A stretch of 39,487 bases of DNA from a virus, in the IMG/VR virus record IMGVR_UViG_3300046001_009642, positions 1-39,487 of that record, one strand, 5' to 3'. The notes beneath the pieces were generated by a model, which was not told where the DNA came from, ran no database searches, and saw only the letters and a program-made list of their open reading frames with translations. The position numbers and the translations under genes are program-made. Positions 7,412 to 15,744 of the stretch are shown here, one piece after another. Within the stretch, counting starts at the first letter, position 1. Each line of letters starts with the position of its first letter.

Positions 7412-9722
7412 TAGCGAGGGCGGGCGCTTCGCCTTGGAGTTGATCTGCGGTTGGGGAAATTTGCATTGCGGCTTGATCTAACGGGGGAGCGCCCATGGGC
7501 GCTTCGCCGGGAAGCAATCCTTCGGAACGAATCTGTTGCTGCACGGCTTCCTGAGCCGCTTGGGCCTCAGCATTGATCTGCACCACTTCAATGAGCTGCT
7601 TTTTGAAGCCCACGGCGAATTTTTCCAGTTCGCCGAATGCGGGATTCTTTTGCAGACCTTGCGCGCTGCCGGCTTGGAGGTGCTCGAAAAGGTGGTTGAG
7701 ATTGAGTTCGGCCGCTTTGAGCGCGGTTGGTGGCGGGTTCGGGCTGCTGAAAATCGGGGCCACCTCGGTCAGCAATTTTTGCAGAGTCTCGCCATGCACC
7801 AAGTGATTGTCCCGAGGGCTGACTGGGATAGGCATCGTGGAGGTCGCCATAGTGACCGACTCCATCATTTGCTGACGGGAGGCTTCGGCCATGACCGTCT
7901 CGTCGGCTTTCGGGATGAACAGCTCTTGAGCAGCCTCGGCACCCACGGAGTTCTCGATGTCGCGATAGATGAGTTTGCCTTGGTCGACGTTGGGGTTGCC
8001 GGCGTATTTCTGCGCCACCACCGAGACGCCTTGAGAAACCGCCGCATCGGACGCGTGAGCCAACGGGCTGGCAGGGCTATCGCGCCAAACGCGGATGTCT
8101 TCATCCGAGATGTTCAGCGGGTCCATCATGACTTCGACTAGCGTGCGAAGAGCAGCGGCGTCGCTGTTGCCGTGGCCTTCATAGAACTTCTTGTTCTCCA
8201 AACTGGGGTCTTCGATCAACTTCTTGGTGAGTCGGCGAGCATCGGCAATGCGATCATCCGAGAACGCCCGACGTTGCTGAATCTGGGTGAGATTGGCAAA
8301 CTGATCGATCCAGCGACGGATCATAATGTCGGCCGCTTCGCTCTCGCGACGAGCATCGATGTTGGCTTCGGTAGCGGTCTTTTCGCTCCTGCCGGCAGCA
8401 TCAAGCTGTTGAGTCAGGTAGGCGCCAACGGACTGCTCGGCCCAGCCATCGATCTGGGTATCGGTGACGCGGTACGATTCAGCGTTGGAGGTAAATTGCT
8501 GAGCTGGAATTTCAACGGATTTGTCCAGCATCACGAACGGCGACATGACCGCCGGCGCGAATTTAGATTTGTCCTTGGAATCAACGCGCAAAACCATCAG
8601 GCCGCTCATGCGGCTGTTGTCGATGATGCCGTTGCGGAACAGCTCTTTCATGATCGTCAAGGCCGCGAGCTTGCGGCCCAGACCCTTGGACGAGTGAATG
8701 CAGCCGTTGCCGGGCTCGAAAGAGAACATGGCCAGCACGTCCTGCATCTCGTCAAACAGCTTGAAGCTGAAGCGGAGCATCTTGCCGGTGTCGCGATGGA
8801 CCAGCCAGAAAGATACTTTGCCGTCGTATTCGCGATTGAACAGGAGCCAGCAAGACACCACGCGGGCGCCGGTGCTCGTAAAAGTGAGCCCCAGCATACC
8901 CTCGTTGATCATCTCGACGAATTTACGGAATTGCGTCGTGGTAGCGTCTTCGCGCGGGTCTTGCATCCTCGCGTTGTTCGCCGCGTAGACGCAGTTGTCG
9001 ATGTCGTAACCGACTTCTTTGGCCGACTCTTCGTCTTTGAACAACTCGATGAACTCGTCGAGACGGTAGTCCATTTTCGCCACCATGAACTGAAGGTCGC
9101 GAGCGTGTTGGCCAGCCAGTTCAGGAACGAACGCCCGGTCCTGTTTGAACATGGTGGGCTTGTAGGTGTAGGGGTCGAGGAATACTGCATAAGCATACCC
9201 TTGCAGTGCGGTTTCGACTGCGAGGCTGTTGATCAGGCCGGTGTGACCATCCCACGAGCGGATCAACTTGGTAAATTTTGCCCGGAGCAAATCGGTCTTG
9301 CTCTTGTCGGGCCCATTCACTGCCGGCAAAGAGCTGGAAGTGACGTAAATCTGAGAAATGATCGCGTTGACAAATCGCTGACTGACCCGACCAACGATGC
9401 CTGACAACCAGTTGGTGGATGCGTTGGACTGCCAAGACTTGCCGCGTTCGGCTTGGCCGGCGGAAGAGCGTGGAGGCTCACCATCATGCAAAGACTGGAT
9501 GTCGGCTGTGCGCGCCGCGCGCGTACGGTTGTTTTGCTCGGTCGCTTTACAGATGTTCCACGCGTGGTCGACGGTTTTTACTGACCGTGCCTCCAACTCA
9601 AGTTGATTACCGTGCCCGTCGTCAGTGCGCTCAGGAGCGTCAATGGTAGCGATGCCGATAGCGGGGAGCGGATTGCCCGTCCCCTGAACATTCTGCTTAT
9701 TGGGTTGGATGTCGTCTGCCAT
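7398..9722 (-). CDS. Portal protein
   Basis: 774 aa, the length of large podovirus-style portals. The N-terminal half holds the expected helical/beta mix (WLSGIVGRVSQRFVNAIIS, then TALQGYAYAVFLDPYTYKPT). The region around 440-520 has the long helix typical of portals (SEKTATEANIDARRESEAA, followed by MIRRWIDQFANLTQIQQRR). The C-terminus is a Gln/Ala/Pro-rich tail like that of portal crown or barrel regions. It forms the dodecameric DNA channel at the capsid vertex and the docking site of the terminase. The gene follows two small Cys-rich genes and precedes the scaffold. The ATG at 9722 is 5 bases after the upstream stop, with no SD. Confidence 0.8.
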   Translation of the reverse strand: MADDIQPNKQNVQGTGNPLPAIGIATIDAPERTDDGHGNQLELEARSVKTVDHAWNICKATEQNNRTRAARTADIQSLHDGEPPRSSAGQAERGKSWQSNASTNWLSGIVGRVSQRFVNAIISQIYVTSSSLPAVNGPDKSKTDLLRAKFTKLIRSWDGHTGLINSLAVETALQGYAYAVFLDPYTYKPTMFKQDRAFVPELAGQHARDLQFMVAKMDYRLDEFIELFKDEESAKEVGYDIDNCVYAANNARMQDPREDATTTQFRKFVEMINEGMLGLTFTSTGARVVSCWLLFNREYDGKVSFWLVHRDTGKMLRFSFKLFDEMQDVLAMFSFEPGNGCIHSSKGLGRKLAALTIMKELFRNGIIDNSRMSGLMVLRVDSKDKSKFAPAVMSPFVMLDKSVEIPAQQFTSNAESYRVTDTQIDGWAEQSVGAYLTQQLDAAGRSEKTATEANIDARRESEAADIMIRRWIDQFANLTQIQQRRAFSDDRIADARRLTKKLIEDPSLENKKFYEGHGNSDAAALRTLVEVMMDPLNISDEDIRVWRDSPASPLAHASDAAVSQGVSVVAQKYAGNPNVDQGKLIYRDIENSVGAEAAQELFIPKADETVMAEASRQQMMESVTMATSTMPIPVSPRDNHLVHGETLQKLLTEVAPIFSSPNPPPTALKAAELNLNHLFEHLQAGSAQGLQKNPAFGELEKFAVGFKKQLIEVVQINAEAQAAQEAVQQQIRSEGLLPGEAPMGAPPLDQAAMQISPTADQLQGEAPALANVPT

Positions 9723-9727
9723 TGCGA

Positions 9728-10003
9728 TTAGAGGTCTGTGGGTATCTTGGGGCTGAATGTCAACCTATTCCATCGGGAAGGTTGGTCGGGGCATTTTTCC
9801 CCGGCAAAGAGGGCTTTAATATCCGTGAAGCAGGTGCAAACTTGGCACTGTCCTTGGAAATTTTTAGGGCATGCTCTGCAAATATCGAGACGCTCTTTGA
9901 AAACTTCTTCTGGTGCCATCACTCGGGCACCGGACATGAGGTATCGGAGAGTCCGAAAGATCGATTTTGCCAAATTTGAAAAACTGTCTTTGCGAATGAT
10001 CAT
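9728..10003 (-). CDS. Small cysteine-rich (zinc-binding type) protein
   Basis: 91 aa from an ATG at 10003. That ATG overlaps the upstream stop as ATGA, which I prefer to an in-frame ATG 18 bases earlier. Cysteines lie at residues 42, 45, 53, 56, 58 and 71 (CRACP, then CQVCTC, then CP before a Trp), a treble-clef or rubredoxin-like metal knuckle pattern. I have the impression of similar small proteins near phage head genes, but no function is known to me. The N-terminus is basic and amphipathic (MIIRKDSFSNLAKSIFRTLR). It may bind nucleic acid or be structural. Confidence 0.65.
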   Translation of the reverse strand: MIIRKDSFSNLAKSIFRTLRYLMSGARVMAPEEVFKERLDICRACPKNFQGQCQVCTCFTDIKALFAGEKCPDQPSRWNRLTFSPKIPTDL

Positions 10004-10599
10004 TGAGATTTTTTCCAGCACCGGTCGGGCATTGCTTGCCGTTGATCGTTGGAGATAGTAAGGTCTTCAGGCTGCATCCAGACGGCTGTTTGGTTGTCCC
10101 AGCCGCCGATCTCACAACCGCTGAGGTCGCCGTGGTATTGGCTGGTTTGGGTTTTGCGTAGTTGGGCCAACACCGTCGCGGTACTGCTGCTGCAACCACG
10201 GCATCCGACACGCCACGCTTGGTTTTTAGGACATCCAACGCATATTTTGCCCCGACGTTCAGCCTCTTCCGCGTTCACCAAGGGGTAGCCTCCCTTGGGC
10301 TGCTTGTGCATTAGCGTCGCCACCCATCGAGAAACGCGATTAAGCATCGGCTCTGAGTAGGTAGACTCATTCGCTCCGGGAATCCAGTCTTTGGCTTCCT
10401 TGTGACACGCTTCTGGCCAGCGGGAGCAGTAATACTCGTCGAGGTCCCGCTCGATATTCCCAATCGGGAGATTATTCCGCAAACGAAACTCGAAGATGAG
10501 CTTGATCAGCCCTTCTTCGTTGATGGATTCCAATTTGACCTCGGGGGTTACTTGGAAGTGCCAACCGTTCGGCGGAACTTTCCCTCGGGAAATTTTCAC
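10000..10599 (-). CDS. Cysteine-rich protein of the head operon
   Basis: 199 aa starting with GTG at 10599. The GTG overlaps the stop of the 42-aa gene (GTGA), which fixes this start. The first 75 residues resemble a small phage domain (GLIKLIFEFRLRNNLPIGNI, C58, C65). The second half has C120xxC123, C133xxC136, C162 and C194, a probable zinc site, with an arrangement like that of the 91-aa neighbour (CVGCP-N...C..C). The two may be related halves of one functional unit. Function unknown; location between portal and terminase suggests packaging or head completion. Confidence 0.65.
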   Translation of the reverse strand: MKISRGKVPPNGWHFQVTPEVKLESINEEGLIKLIFEFRLRNNLPIGNIERDLDEYYCSRWPEACHKEAKDWIPGANESTYSEPMLNRVSRWVATLMHKQPKGGYPLVNAEEAERRGKICVGCPKNQAWRVGCRGCSSSTATVLAQLRKTQTSQYHGDLSGCEIGGWDNQTAVWMQPEDLTISNDQRQAMPDRCWKKSQ

Positions 10600-10724
10600 T
10601 TTTTCTTAGGTTTAACTTTCTCGGGCAACTTTTTCATGTTGGGAGTTTTCGCTGCGTATTCTTTAGCAATCTTGGGCTCGGTCGCGAATAGATAACGGCT
10701 TTGGGCTTTCGATTTGAATGGCAT
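10596..10724 (-). CDS. 42-aa basic phage protein (MPFKSKAQ type)
   Basis: The ATG at 10724 is preceded by AAGGA six bases upstream, one of the few clear SD sites of the head operon. The product begins MPFKSKAQSRYLFATEPKIA and ends in a Lys-rich tail. Such tiny MPFKSKAQxRYLFA proteins recur in many phages, often beside terminase or portal genes (recall, not searched). The function is not established; its basic charge suggests nucleic-acid contact. It is the first gene of the minus-strand operon and is translationally coupled to the following GTG. The divergent terminase gene starts 61 bases away. Confidence 0.7.
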   Translation of the reverse strand: MPFKSKAQSRYLFATEPKIAKEYAAKTPNMKKLPEKVKPKKK

Positions 10725-10785
10725 AATGATCCTTCTTGATAAATTTCCGTTGGAGTTCAAGGCGAAATGATGCTACCGCTTCGAC

Positions 10786-12771
10786 ATGCCCGTAATCATT
10801 CCTAACAAAACCCGGAAACGGGAGTTTAAATTCATCCATCAAAATCTGTTTCTTTTTAAGGAGACGGGGAATGTCGACGCGTTGACCAAGGCTCTTGAGC
10901 AAATGCTCAAAGACCCCCAGTTCAAACGATATATTCAAAATAACGCAGCTCTGCAAAAGCCGGTGGGCACGGTTGCGGACATGGTGTCGATGGCGTGGGC
11001 GTACGTTTATTCGCTGCTTTACGCTCGTGACTACGTTGCTGCGGCTCAAATCCTCTGGGGCCCCAAGACATTCACGCCCGAGCCGGAAGCAGCGCAGCTG
11101 ATGTGGAACGCGCTGTTCACAAAAAATCTTATTAACGTGATGGGGTGCGGTTCGGTTGGTAAGACGTTCACGCCATCCGCGTGGTGCGTGCTCGATTGGT
11201 TGCTTGATCCCGAATGGACCCGCATCGAGGTCGCGTCCAACTCTCAAGACCACGTTGAGAAGAATCTTTTCGCCGACATCGTTCGTCTTCACACCGAAGC
11301 GGTGTTAGACATGCCCGGCCAGATCGATAGTGAGTCCATCTCACTCGATAAAAAACGTGGTATGGGGATTTTCGTTCTCGTGATCCCGGGCGGCCCTAAA
11401 TCTCGTGGTAAACTGAAAGGCGCCAAGATTAAGAACCGTCCGACTCACCCGTTGTTCGGAGATAACTCTCGATTGCGAATCCTGCTCGACGAAGCGCAGG
11501 AAATTCCAGCCAATATCTTCGATGAAACACCCAATTTGTTGTCCTCGGTCGATAATTCGGTCGAGCACATCAAAATCATGGCTGCGGCCAACCCAAAAGA
11601 CGAGTGGTCGCGCTACGGGATGAACTGCAAACCCGTTGGTGGGTGGGAAGCGATCACCGACGATGCGCGTGAGTGGGAGTCGGAAACAGGATGGCACGTT
11701 ATTTCCATAAATGCCTTCCACACGGAGAATGTGATCGCGAAAAAGACGATTTTCCCTCGTATGATCACGTACGAAGGCGTGCAAAAGATCATTCGGTCCC
11801 AAGCGGGCGGCAACGATCAGCATCCGAACGTCTATACCTTCGTTTACGGTCGATTCCCCAAGACGGGCATCCAAACGACGATGATTCAGGCCCAGCACAT
11901 CCGCCGAGCAGAGGGCGAATGGGTGTTTGATGGCCCCACCGAGGTCATTGCGGGCTCTGACCCAGCGTTTACGGGCGATTTGCCCGCATTAACCATCGGG
12001 CGGGTGGGCCGAGCGGTCGCTTGGGTCGATTACAGCGGCAATCGCCACGAATTACCCGAGCCGGCGATCAAAATTCAGGCCGATGGGACCGCAATTCTGC
12101 CCCATGGTGACACGCAAGACGTAGCGGACGAGAATATGATCCGCTGCAAACAGCTAAATATCAAACCGGAGAACTTCGGCATCGATAAAACGGGTACTGG
12201 CCGTGGCGTGCATGACGTAATTCGTCGCCAGTGGGTCACCAAAGTTAAAGCGTTACCCGAATCTGACGAAGGTGCCGCCCCCATCCTCGGGGTGGAGTAC
12301 GCCGCGTCGCCGTCAGAGGTAAAAATCGCGGAAGAAGATACTCAGACTCCGAAAGAATTGTTTGATCGTACGGCAACCGAGCTATGGATGGCCGGGGCAA
12401 AGCTGTTTGAGTACGATATCGTCCGAATTGGTCGCGGTATCGACGCCAAAACTTGCGATGAGTTGTCGGGCCGTCGCGGTGGTATGAAGGTTGGCATCGG
12501 TAAACGCCAATCGGTCGAGCCAAAAGACGCGTACAAGGGGCGCACCGGTGAAAATTCGCCCGACCGAGCAGACTCTTTCTTGATTATGCTCCATGTTGCC
12601 CGGCTGCGTACGCCCGGATTGGTGCCTCGCGCCAAAGACACGGAGCTACCTGACGCCCCGGCCCGCACGCGCGAAGACCCGTGGAGTGGTTTTGACGCTG
12701 CGTTCGGGTCGGCCTCCATGTCGGGTTGGGATTCTGACGTGGCCGACGTGAAAGATATGATGAAAGATTGA
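10786..12771 (+). CDS. terL: Terminase large subunit
   Basis: 661 aa. The N-terminal ATPase has a P-loop GCGSVGKT (120-127), Walker B with catalytic Glu RILLDEAQE (221-229, D225/E226), and a coupling motif MAAANP (255-260). The C-terminal RNase H-like nuclease shows AGSDPAF (D382), GIDKTGTGRG (D457) and SPDRADSF (D573/D576). All key residues are present. It cuts concatemers and pumps DNA through the portal. The gene is transcribed away from the head operon, with a 61-base divergent spacer, which is a little unusual because terminase normally leads the head operon on the same strand. No SD lies close to the ATG. Confidence 0.92.
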   Translation: MPVIIPNKTRKREFKFIHQNLFLFKETGNVDALTKALEQMLKDPQFKRYIQNNAALQKPVGTVADMVSMAWAYVYSLLYARDYVAAAQILWGPKTFTPEPEAAQLMWNALFTKNLINVMGCGSVGKTFTPSAWCVLDWLLDPEWTRIEVASNSQDHVEKNLFADIVRLHTEAVLDMPGQIDSESISLDKKRGMGIFVLVIPGGPKSRGKLKGAKIKNRPTHPLFGDNSRLRILLDEAQEIPANIFDETPNLLSSVDNSVEHIKIMAAANPKDEWSRYGMNCKPVGGWEAITDDAREWESETGWHVISINAFHTENVIAKKTIFPRMITYEGVQKIIRSQAGGNDQHPNVYTFVYGRFPKTGIQTTMIQAQHIRRAEGEWVFDGPTEVIAGSDPAFTGDLPALTIGRVGRAVAWVDYSGNRHELPEPAIKIQADGTAILPHGDTQDVADENMIRCKQLNIKPENFGIDKTGTGRGVHDVIRRQWVTKVKALPESDEGAAPILGVEYAASPSEVKIAEEDTQTPKELFDRTATELWMAGAKLFEYDIVRIGRGIDAKTCDELSGRRGGMKVGIGKRQSVEPKDAYKGRTGENSPDRADSFLIMLHVARLRTPGLVPRAKDTELPDAPARTREDPWSGFDAAFGSASMSGWDSDVADVKDMMKD

Positions 12772-12804
12772 CAAGTTAATCAGATTCTTCCGTATAGGGC
12801 CACC

Positions 12805-13002
12805 ATGCCCGCCCAATCCCTTAAAGAATCCAACGTCGCTTCTGGTATGCCCATGAGCGTCTATCCCCGTGAACGCGCTGCAATCCTTCGGATGATGCGG
12901 ACGTATAAATTGAAGAGCCAGTTCGATGTTTTTCGCCTCTTAGCTGTCGGTAGCCTGATGGTGAGGAAGGGTGATTTCCGAGCGCCGACGGTACGAAACT
13001 AA
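12805..13002 (+). CDS. Small protein, possible ribbon-helix-helix regulator
   Basis: 65 aa. Residues 15-56 (MPMSVYPRERAAILRMMRTY, then KLKSQFDVFRLLAVGSLMVR) fit a short strand plus two helices with the Pro/Arg turn seen in RHH DNA-binding proteins. It sits between terminase and serine recombinase, directly upstream of a GTCACCGAACAG element. It could autoregulate or control that promoter; this is inference. No better match recognised. Confidence 0.5.
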   Translation: MPAQSLKESNVASGMPMSVYPRERAAILRMMRTYKLKSQFDVFRLLAVGSLMVRKGDFRAPTVRN

Positions 13003-13003
13003 T

Positions 13004-13043
13004 AAATTATTAAGAATATCGTTGACAGGGGGTCACCGAACAG
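13004..13043 (+). promoter_or_regulatory. Putative promoter/operator with GTCACCGAACAG
   Basis: The intergenic sequence has AAATTATTAAG (13004-13014), TTGACA (13022-13027) and GTCACCGAACAG (13032-13043), ending 13 bases before the recombinase ATG. The same three parts in the same order (last motif shortened to ACCGAACAG) recur at 29695-29728 upstream of another plus-strand gene. The TTGACA could be a -35 box and the repeated 12-mer an operator or phage-specific promoter element. Confidence 0.5.
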
Positions 13044-13056
13044 TTTGTCTACGCAA

Positions 13057-13644
13057 ATGAACGTGACCCTCTATCTCCGAGTTTCTACTGCCGATCAGAC
13101 GTTGGAACCCCAACGGCTCGAACTTACCCGCTACGCCGAGCAGCGTGGTTGGACCATCAACGAAGAATGCACCGATGTCATATCGGGCTCTAAGTCTTCC
13201 CGCACTGGGCTTGATCGCCTGATGGAGCTTGTCCGCGAAAAGAAGACTGAGGGGATTCTGGTAGTGAAGATGGACCGATTGGCCCGCTCCTTACCCCATT
13301 TTGCTCAGCTCGTAGCCGAGTTCGACAAGTTCGGTGTCGCTCTGATCTGTCCCGGCCAAGGCATCGATACTTCAAAGGCCAACCCCGCCGGCCGTCTTCA
13401 GATGAACGTCCTCGCCGCTGTAGCGGAGTTCGAGCGTTCGCTCATCATCGAGCGTACCAAGGCGGGCCTTGCTGCCGCTAAAGCCCGTGGAGTGAAGCTG
13501 GGTAAGCGGTCGACCCGTCTGCCCGAGAATCATAAAGAAATTATTGCTGAGTGGAAAGCTGAGGGCGGTAAGCACCTCCGAGAATTGGCGAATCGCCTGA
13601 ATGGCGTGTCCGTCTCAACCGCATTCAAACTCTCAAAGGTTTAA
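13057..13644 (+). CDS. Serine recombinase (resolvase/invertase family)
   Basis: 195 aa from the ATG at 13057. A TTG four codons upstream is possible, but the ATG puts the nucleophile at Ser10, as in gamma-delta resolvase. Motifs: YLRVSTADQ (catalytic Ser10), VVKMDRLARS (catalytic Arg pair), GRLQMNVLAAVAEFERSLI leading into the long E-helix, then AAKARGVKLGKR and a C-terminal HTH (HLRELANRLNGVSVSTAFKL). The size fits small resolvases/invertases, not large serine integrases. It may resolve genome multimers, invert a segment, or act as a phage-plasmid maintenance factor. A GTCACCGAACAG site lies just upstream, so that motif could be its crossover-site element. No invertible segment is evident. 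Confidence 0.88.
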   Translation: MNVTLYLRVSTADQTLEPQRLELTRYAEQRGWTINEECTDVISGSKSSRTGLDRLMELVREKKTEGILVVKMDRLARSLPHFAQLVAEFDKFGVALICPGQGIDTSKANPAGRLQMNVLAAVAEFERSLIIERTKAGLAAAKARGVKLGKRSTRLPENHKEIIAEWKAEGGKHLRELANRLNGVSVSTAFKLSKV

Positions 13645-13645
13645 T

Positions 13646-13930
13646 ATGGCTTATTCGAACCTCGCTGCTCAATCGCTGACTACGTCTACTACGACGACCT
13701 TGCCGTATCCGACATTTTCGGAAACCAGTGCGCTCTACAGTCTGAGAGATGAACTTGCTTCACGAGCGACTGAGAAAGATATTGAAGCCCATCGGGGGAT
13801 TACATCGGATGGGGGTTGCACGCCAATCACGGAAGAAGAGGCAAAGAATTGCCCGAAGGACTGGGTCCGTACTCGGGAACAAGCAAAATACCATTACGCT
13901 GACGCGATGATCGCCGCGAGAAATCTCTGA
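13646..13930 (+). CDS. Hypothetical 94-aa protein
   Basis: The ATG at 13646 comes one base after the recombinase stop. The product begins MAYSNLAAQSLTTSTTTTLP, a Ser/Thr-rich N-terminus, followed by helical, charged sequence (YSLRDELASRATEKDIEAHR) ending with WVRTREQAKYHYADAMIAAR. Not recognised. Probably co-transcribed with the recombinase and the following small genes. Confidence 0.5.
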   Translation: MAYSNLAAQSLTTSTTTTLPYPTFSETSALYSLRDELASRATEKDIEAHRGITSDGGCTPITEEEAKNCPKDWVRTREQAKYHYADAMIAARNL

Positions 13931-13931
13931 C

Positions 13932-14162
13932 ATGAAATACATCAAACCTTGGTCCAAGACCGATTCCATGCGTTGGCTCGATGAGCGTAGCGCCGAGTGT
14001 GTGCTCCACTGGCATAGTGCTACCTCTACGAAGGCTTTTGGCTCATGGCTACGCGCTAATTTTATGAAAGCGTTTGATCCAATCCATGACCGGATTGCTA
14101 AAGCTACTCCCAAAAATCGGGATTCGTTAACAATAAAATTTGTAATCAAAGGAATCAAATGA
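13932..14162 (+). CDS. Hypothetical 76-aa protein
   Basis: Begins MKYIKPWSKTDSMRWLDERS; basic, Trp-rich, and mixed helix/strand by eye (LTIKFVIKGIK at the end). It starts 1 base after the upstream stop and overlaps the next gene by 4 bases (ATGA), so it is part of a tightly coupled run. No family recognised. Confidence 0.5.
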   Translation: MKYIKPWSKTDSMRWLDERSAECVLHWHSATSTKAFGSWLRANFMKAFDPIHDRIAKATPKNRDSLTIKFVIKGIK

Positions 14163-14581
14163 CTACCCCAAAATTAACGGTTGAGACTAATGAGGCTGCA
14201 TTTCAAACAGACTCTTTGCTAAGTTTCCGTCACGCGAACCGCGAGGTGTTACGCATCACGCACGATGGGCACATGATTTGCGGCGAAGGCCTGTCCGTAA
14301 ACGCAGCAACACAAGAAGCGGCGAAGTTGCTAATCGCTTCGTTTGAAGAACGGATTCAAGAGATGGTGGATGCGCGGGTTGCCGCTGAACTCGTTACAAT
14401 GAACGTCCCGCGCCGAGAAAAAGCGGAGGCTGACACAGCGCGGCTGGATTGGTTGGAGGCACACGCTTTGCCGCAACACTCACCCAATATCAGCATCTCC
14501 GACCTCGGACGGCACTTTAACGGCTTCCCCGGCTCTTTCCGCGCCGCCATCGACGCAGCCATGAAGGAGGGCAGCAAATGA
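14159..14581 (+). CDS. Hypothetical 140-aa phage protein
   Basis: AAAGGA six bases before the ATG gives a clear SD. The N-terminal part has FRHANREVLRITHDGHM. The C-terminal part has ADTARLDWLEAHA and FRAAIDAAMKEGSK, a segment I associate with many small phage proteins of unknown function (recall). No catalytic motif is visible. It overlaps the following 44-aa gene by 4 bases. The last codons carry the SD of that gene (GGAGG at 14566-14570). Confidence 0.55.
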   Translation: MTTPKLTVETNEAAFQTDSLLSFRHANREVLRITHDGHMICGEGLSVNAATQEAAKLLIASFEERIQEMVDARVAAELVTMNVPRREKAEADTARLDWLEAHALPQHSPNISISDLGRHFNGFPGSFRAAIDAAMKEGSK

Positions 14582-14712
14582 ACGGAAAAGGCGACAACAA
14601 CCGATCCTGCACACCAGCTTTTCGGAACAACTACGACAAGATTTCTTGGGTTAAGAAGCCGAAGCCGGCTCCTAAACCGAAGCCTAAGTCAACTCAGGAT
14701 TGCAAGCCGTAG
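14578..14712 (+). CDS. 44-aa Lys/Pro-rich phage peptide
   Basis: ATG at 14578 with GGAGG seven bases upstream. The product starts MNGKGDNNRSCTPAFRNNYD and continues with KISWVKKPKPAPKPK. The GKGD...NYDKI.W pattern recalls a family of tiny conserved phage proteins with no known role. The tail is Lys-Pro repeated. Coding potential is supported by the SD, the ATGA overlap and the exact fit before the next start. Confidence 0.6.
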   Translation: MNGKGDNNRSCTPAFRNNYDKISWVKKPKPAPKPKPKSTQDCKP

Positions 14713-14718
14713 GGGTTT

Positions 14719-15744
14719 GTGATTATTCCGGCTCACCTTATGAACACTAATTTTGTCGGCGCCCAGTTAGTAATCGCTGGATGTACCAAGTGGCCGGAAC
14801 TTCCCAACCTCACATTGGCTAGAAAACTTTACAACGACAATCCGGGCGTATGGACCACCCTATCTGCGGTGCGTCTCTCGGTGCAATACCGTCGAGGCAA
14901 AATTAAATCGAAACGTCCTAAAGGAATTATTAAGAGTGCCGAAAGCTCTTTAATAAGTCCGCAACTCCGAATCCCGCCCAGTTTCGCCAAGGATTTTATT
15001 CCCTACGAAATGAAGATCGATAAGGACGTGCGCGCTGCGGTGATGGGCGACATCCATCTGCCATACCACGACGCACGCGCGGTGGAGACGACGCTCAAAT
15101 CCGCCAAGCGTAACAAATGTGGTATCGTGATATTGAACGGCGACACGTTAGATTTCCATCGTCTCAGCCGCTTTAATAAAGAGCCCGGTTCTCGCAGCGT
15201 CAAAGACGAGTTCAAAGCAGCCAACGAGCTCCTTGATTACATTGACGAGTTGTTCCCCAAGGCGCGCAAAATCTGGCGCGATGGTAACCACGAAGACCGG
15301 TACGGACTCTACCTGAACGCCATGGCTCCCGAAATCTTCGACATGGTTTCGGAAAAATGCTCCATCCCTAAACTTCTCAAACTCGAAGAGCGCGGCTGGG
15401 AATACGTCTCAGAAAAACGCCCGATGTACTTGGGCGGCCTGACGCTGCTGCACGGTCACGAATACCCCACGCCCATGATCGGGCCGGTAAACGCCGCCCG
15501 TGGCCTATTTCTTCGAACTCAAGCCTCGGCCATGGTGAATCACCATCACCAGACCAGCGAGCACACCGCACCGACCGTGCGCGGTAAGATGATTACGACG
15601 TGGAGCCTCGGCTGCCTCTGCGGCCTTCACCCCACCTACGCGGTGTTCAACAAATGGAACCACGGTGCAGCGGAGATCGACCTCTCGCCCAACGGCGATT
15701 ACAGCGTCCACAATTTCCGAATCGTGGACGGTAAGATTTTATGA
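14719..15744 (+). CDS. Metallophosphoesterase (calcineurin-like)
   Basis: 341 aa with GTG start at 14719; an ATG at 14740 is an alternative. The core shows all five blocks of the family: MGDIHLPYHD, LNGDTLDFHR, DGNHEDRYGL, HHHQTSEH and HGHE, so metal ligands and the catalytic His appear intact. The first 90 residues look like a separate helical, basic region (VWTTLSAVRLSVQYRRGKIK), possibly DNA-binding. It may act on nucleic-acid ends or nucleotide phosphates; phages carry such enzymes as nucleases or phosphatases. It overlaps the lysozyme-like gene by 4 bases. Confidence 0.85.
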   Translation: MIIPAHLMNTNFVGAQLVIAGCTKWPELPNLTLARKLYNDNPGVWTTLSAVRLSVQYRRGKIKSKRPKGIIKSAESSLISPQLRIPPSFAKDFIPYEMKIDKDVRAAVMGDIHLPYHDARAVETTLKSAKRNKCGIVILNGDTLDFHRLSRFNKEPGSRSVKDEFKAANELLDYIDELFPKARKIWRDGNHEDRYGLYLNAMAPEIFDMVSEKCSIPKLLKLEERGWEYVSEKRPMYLGGLTLLHGHEYPTPMIGPVNAARGLFLRTQASAMVNHHHQTSEHTAPTVRGKMITTWSLGCLCGLHPTYAVFNKWNHGAAEIDLSPNGDYSVHNFRIVDGKIL

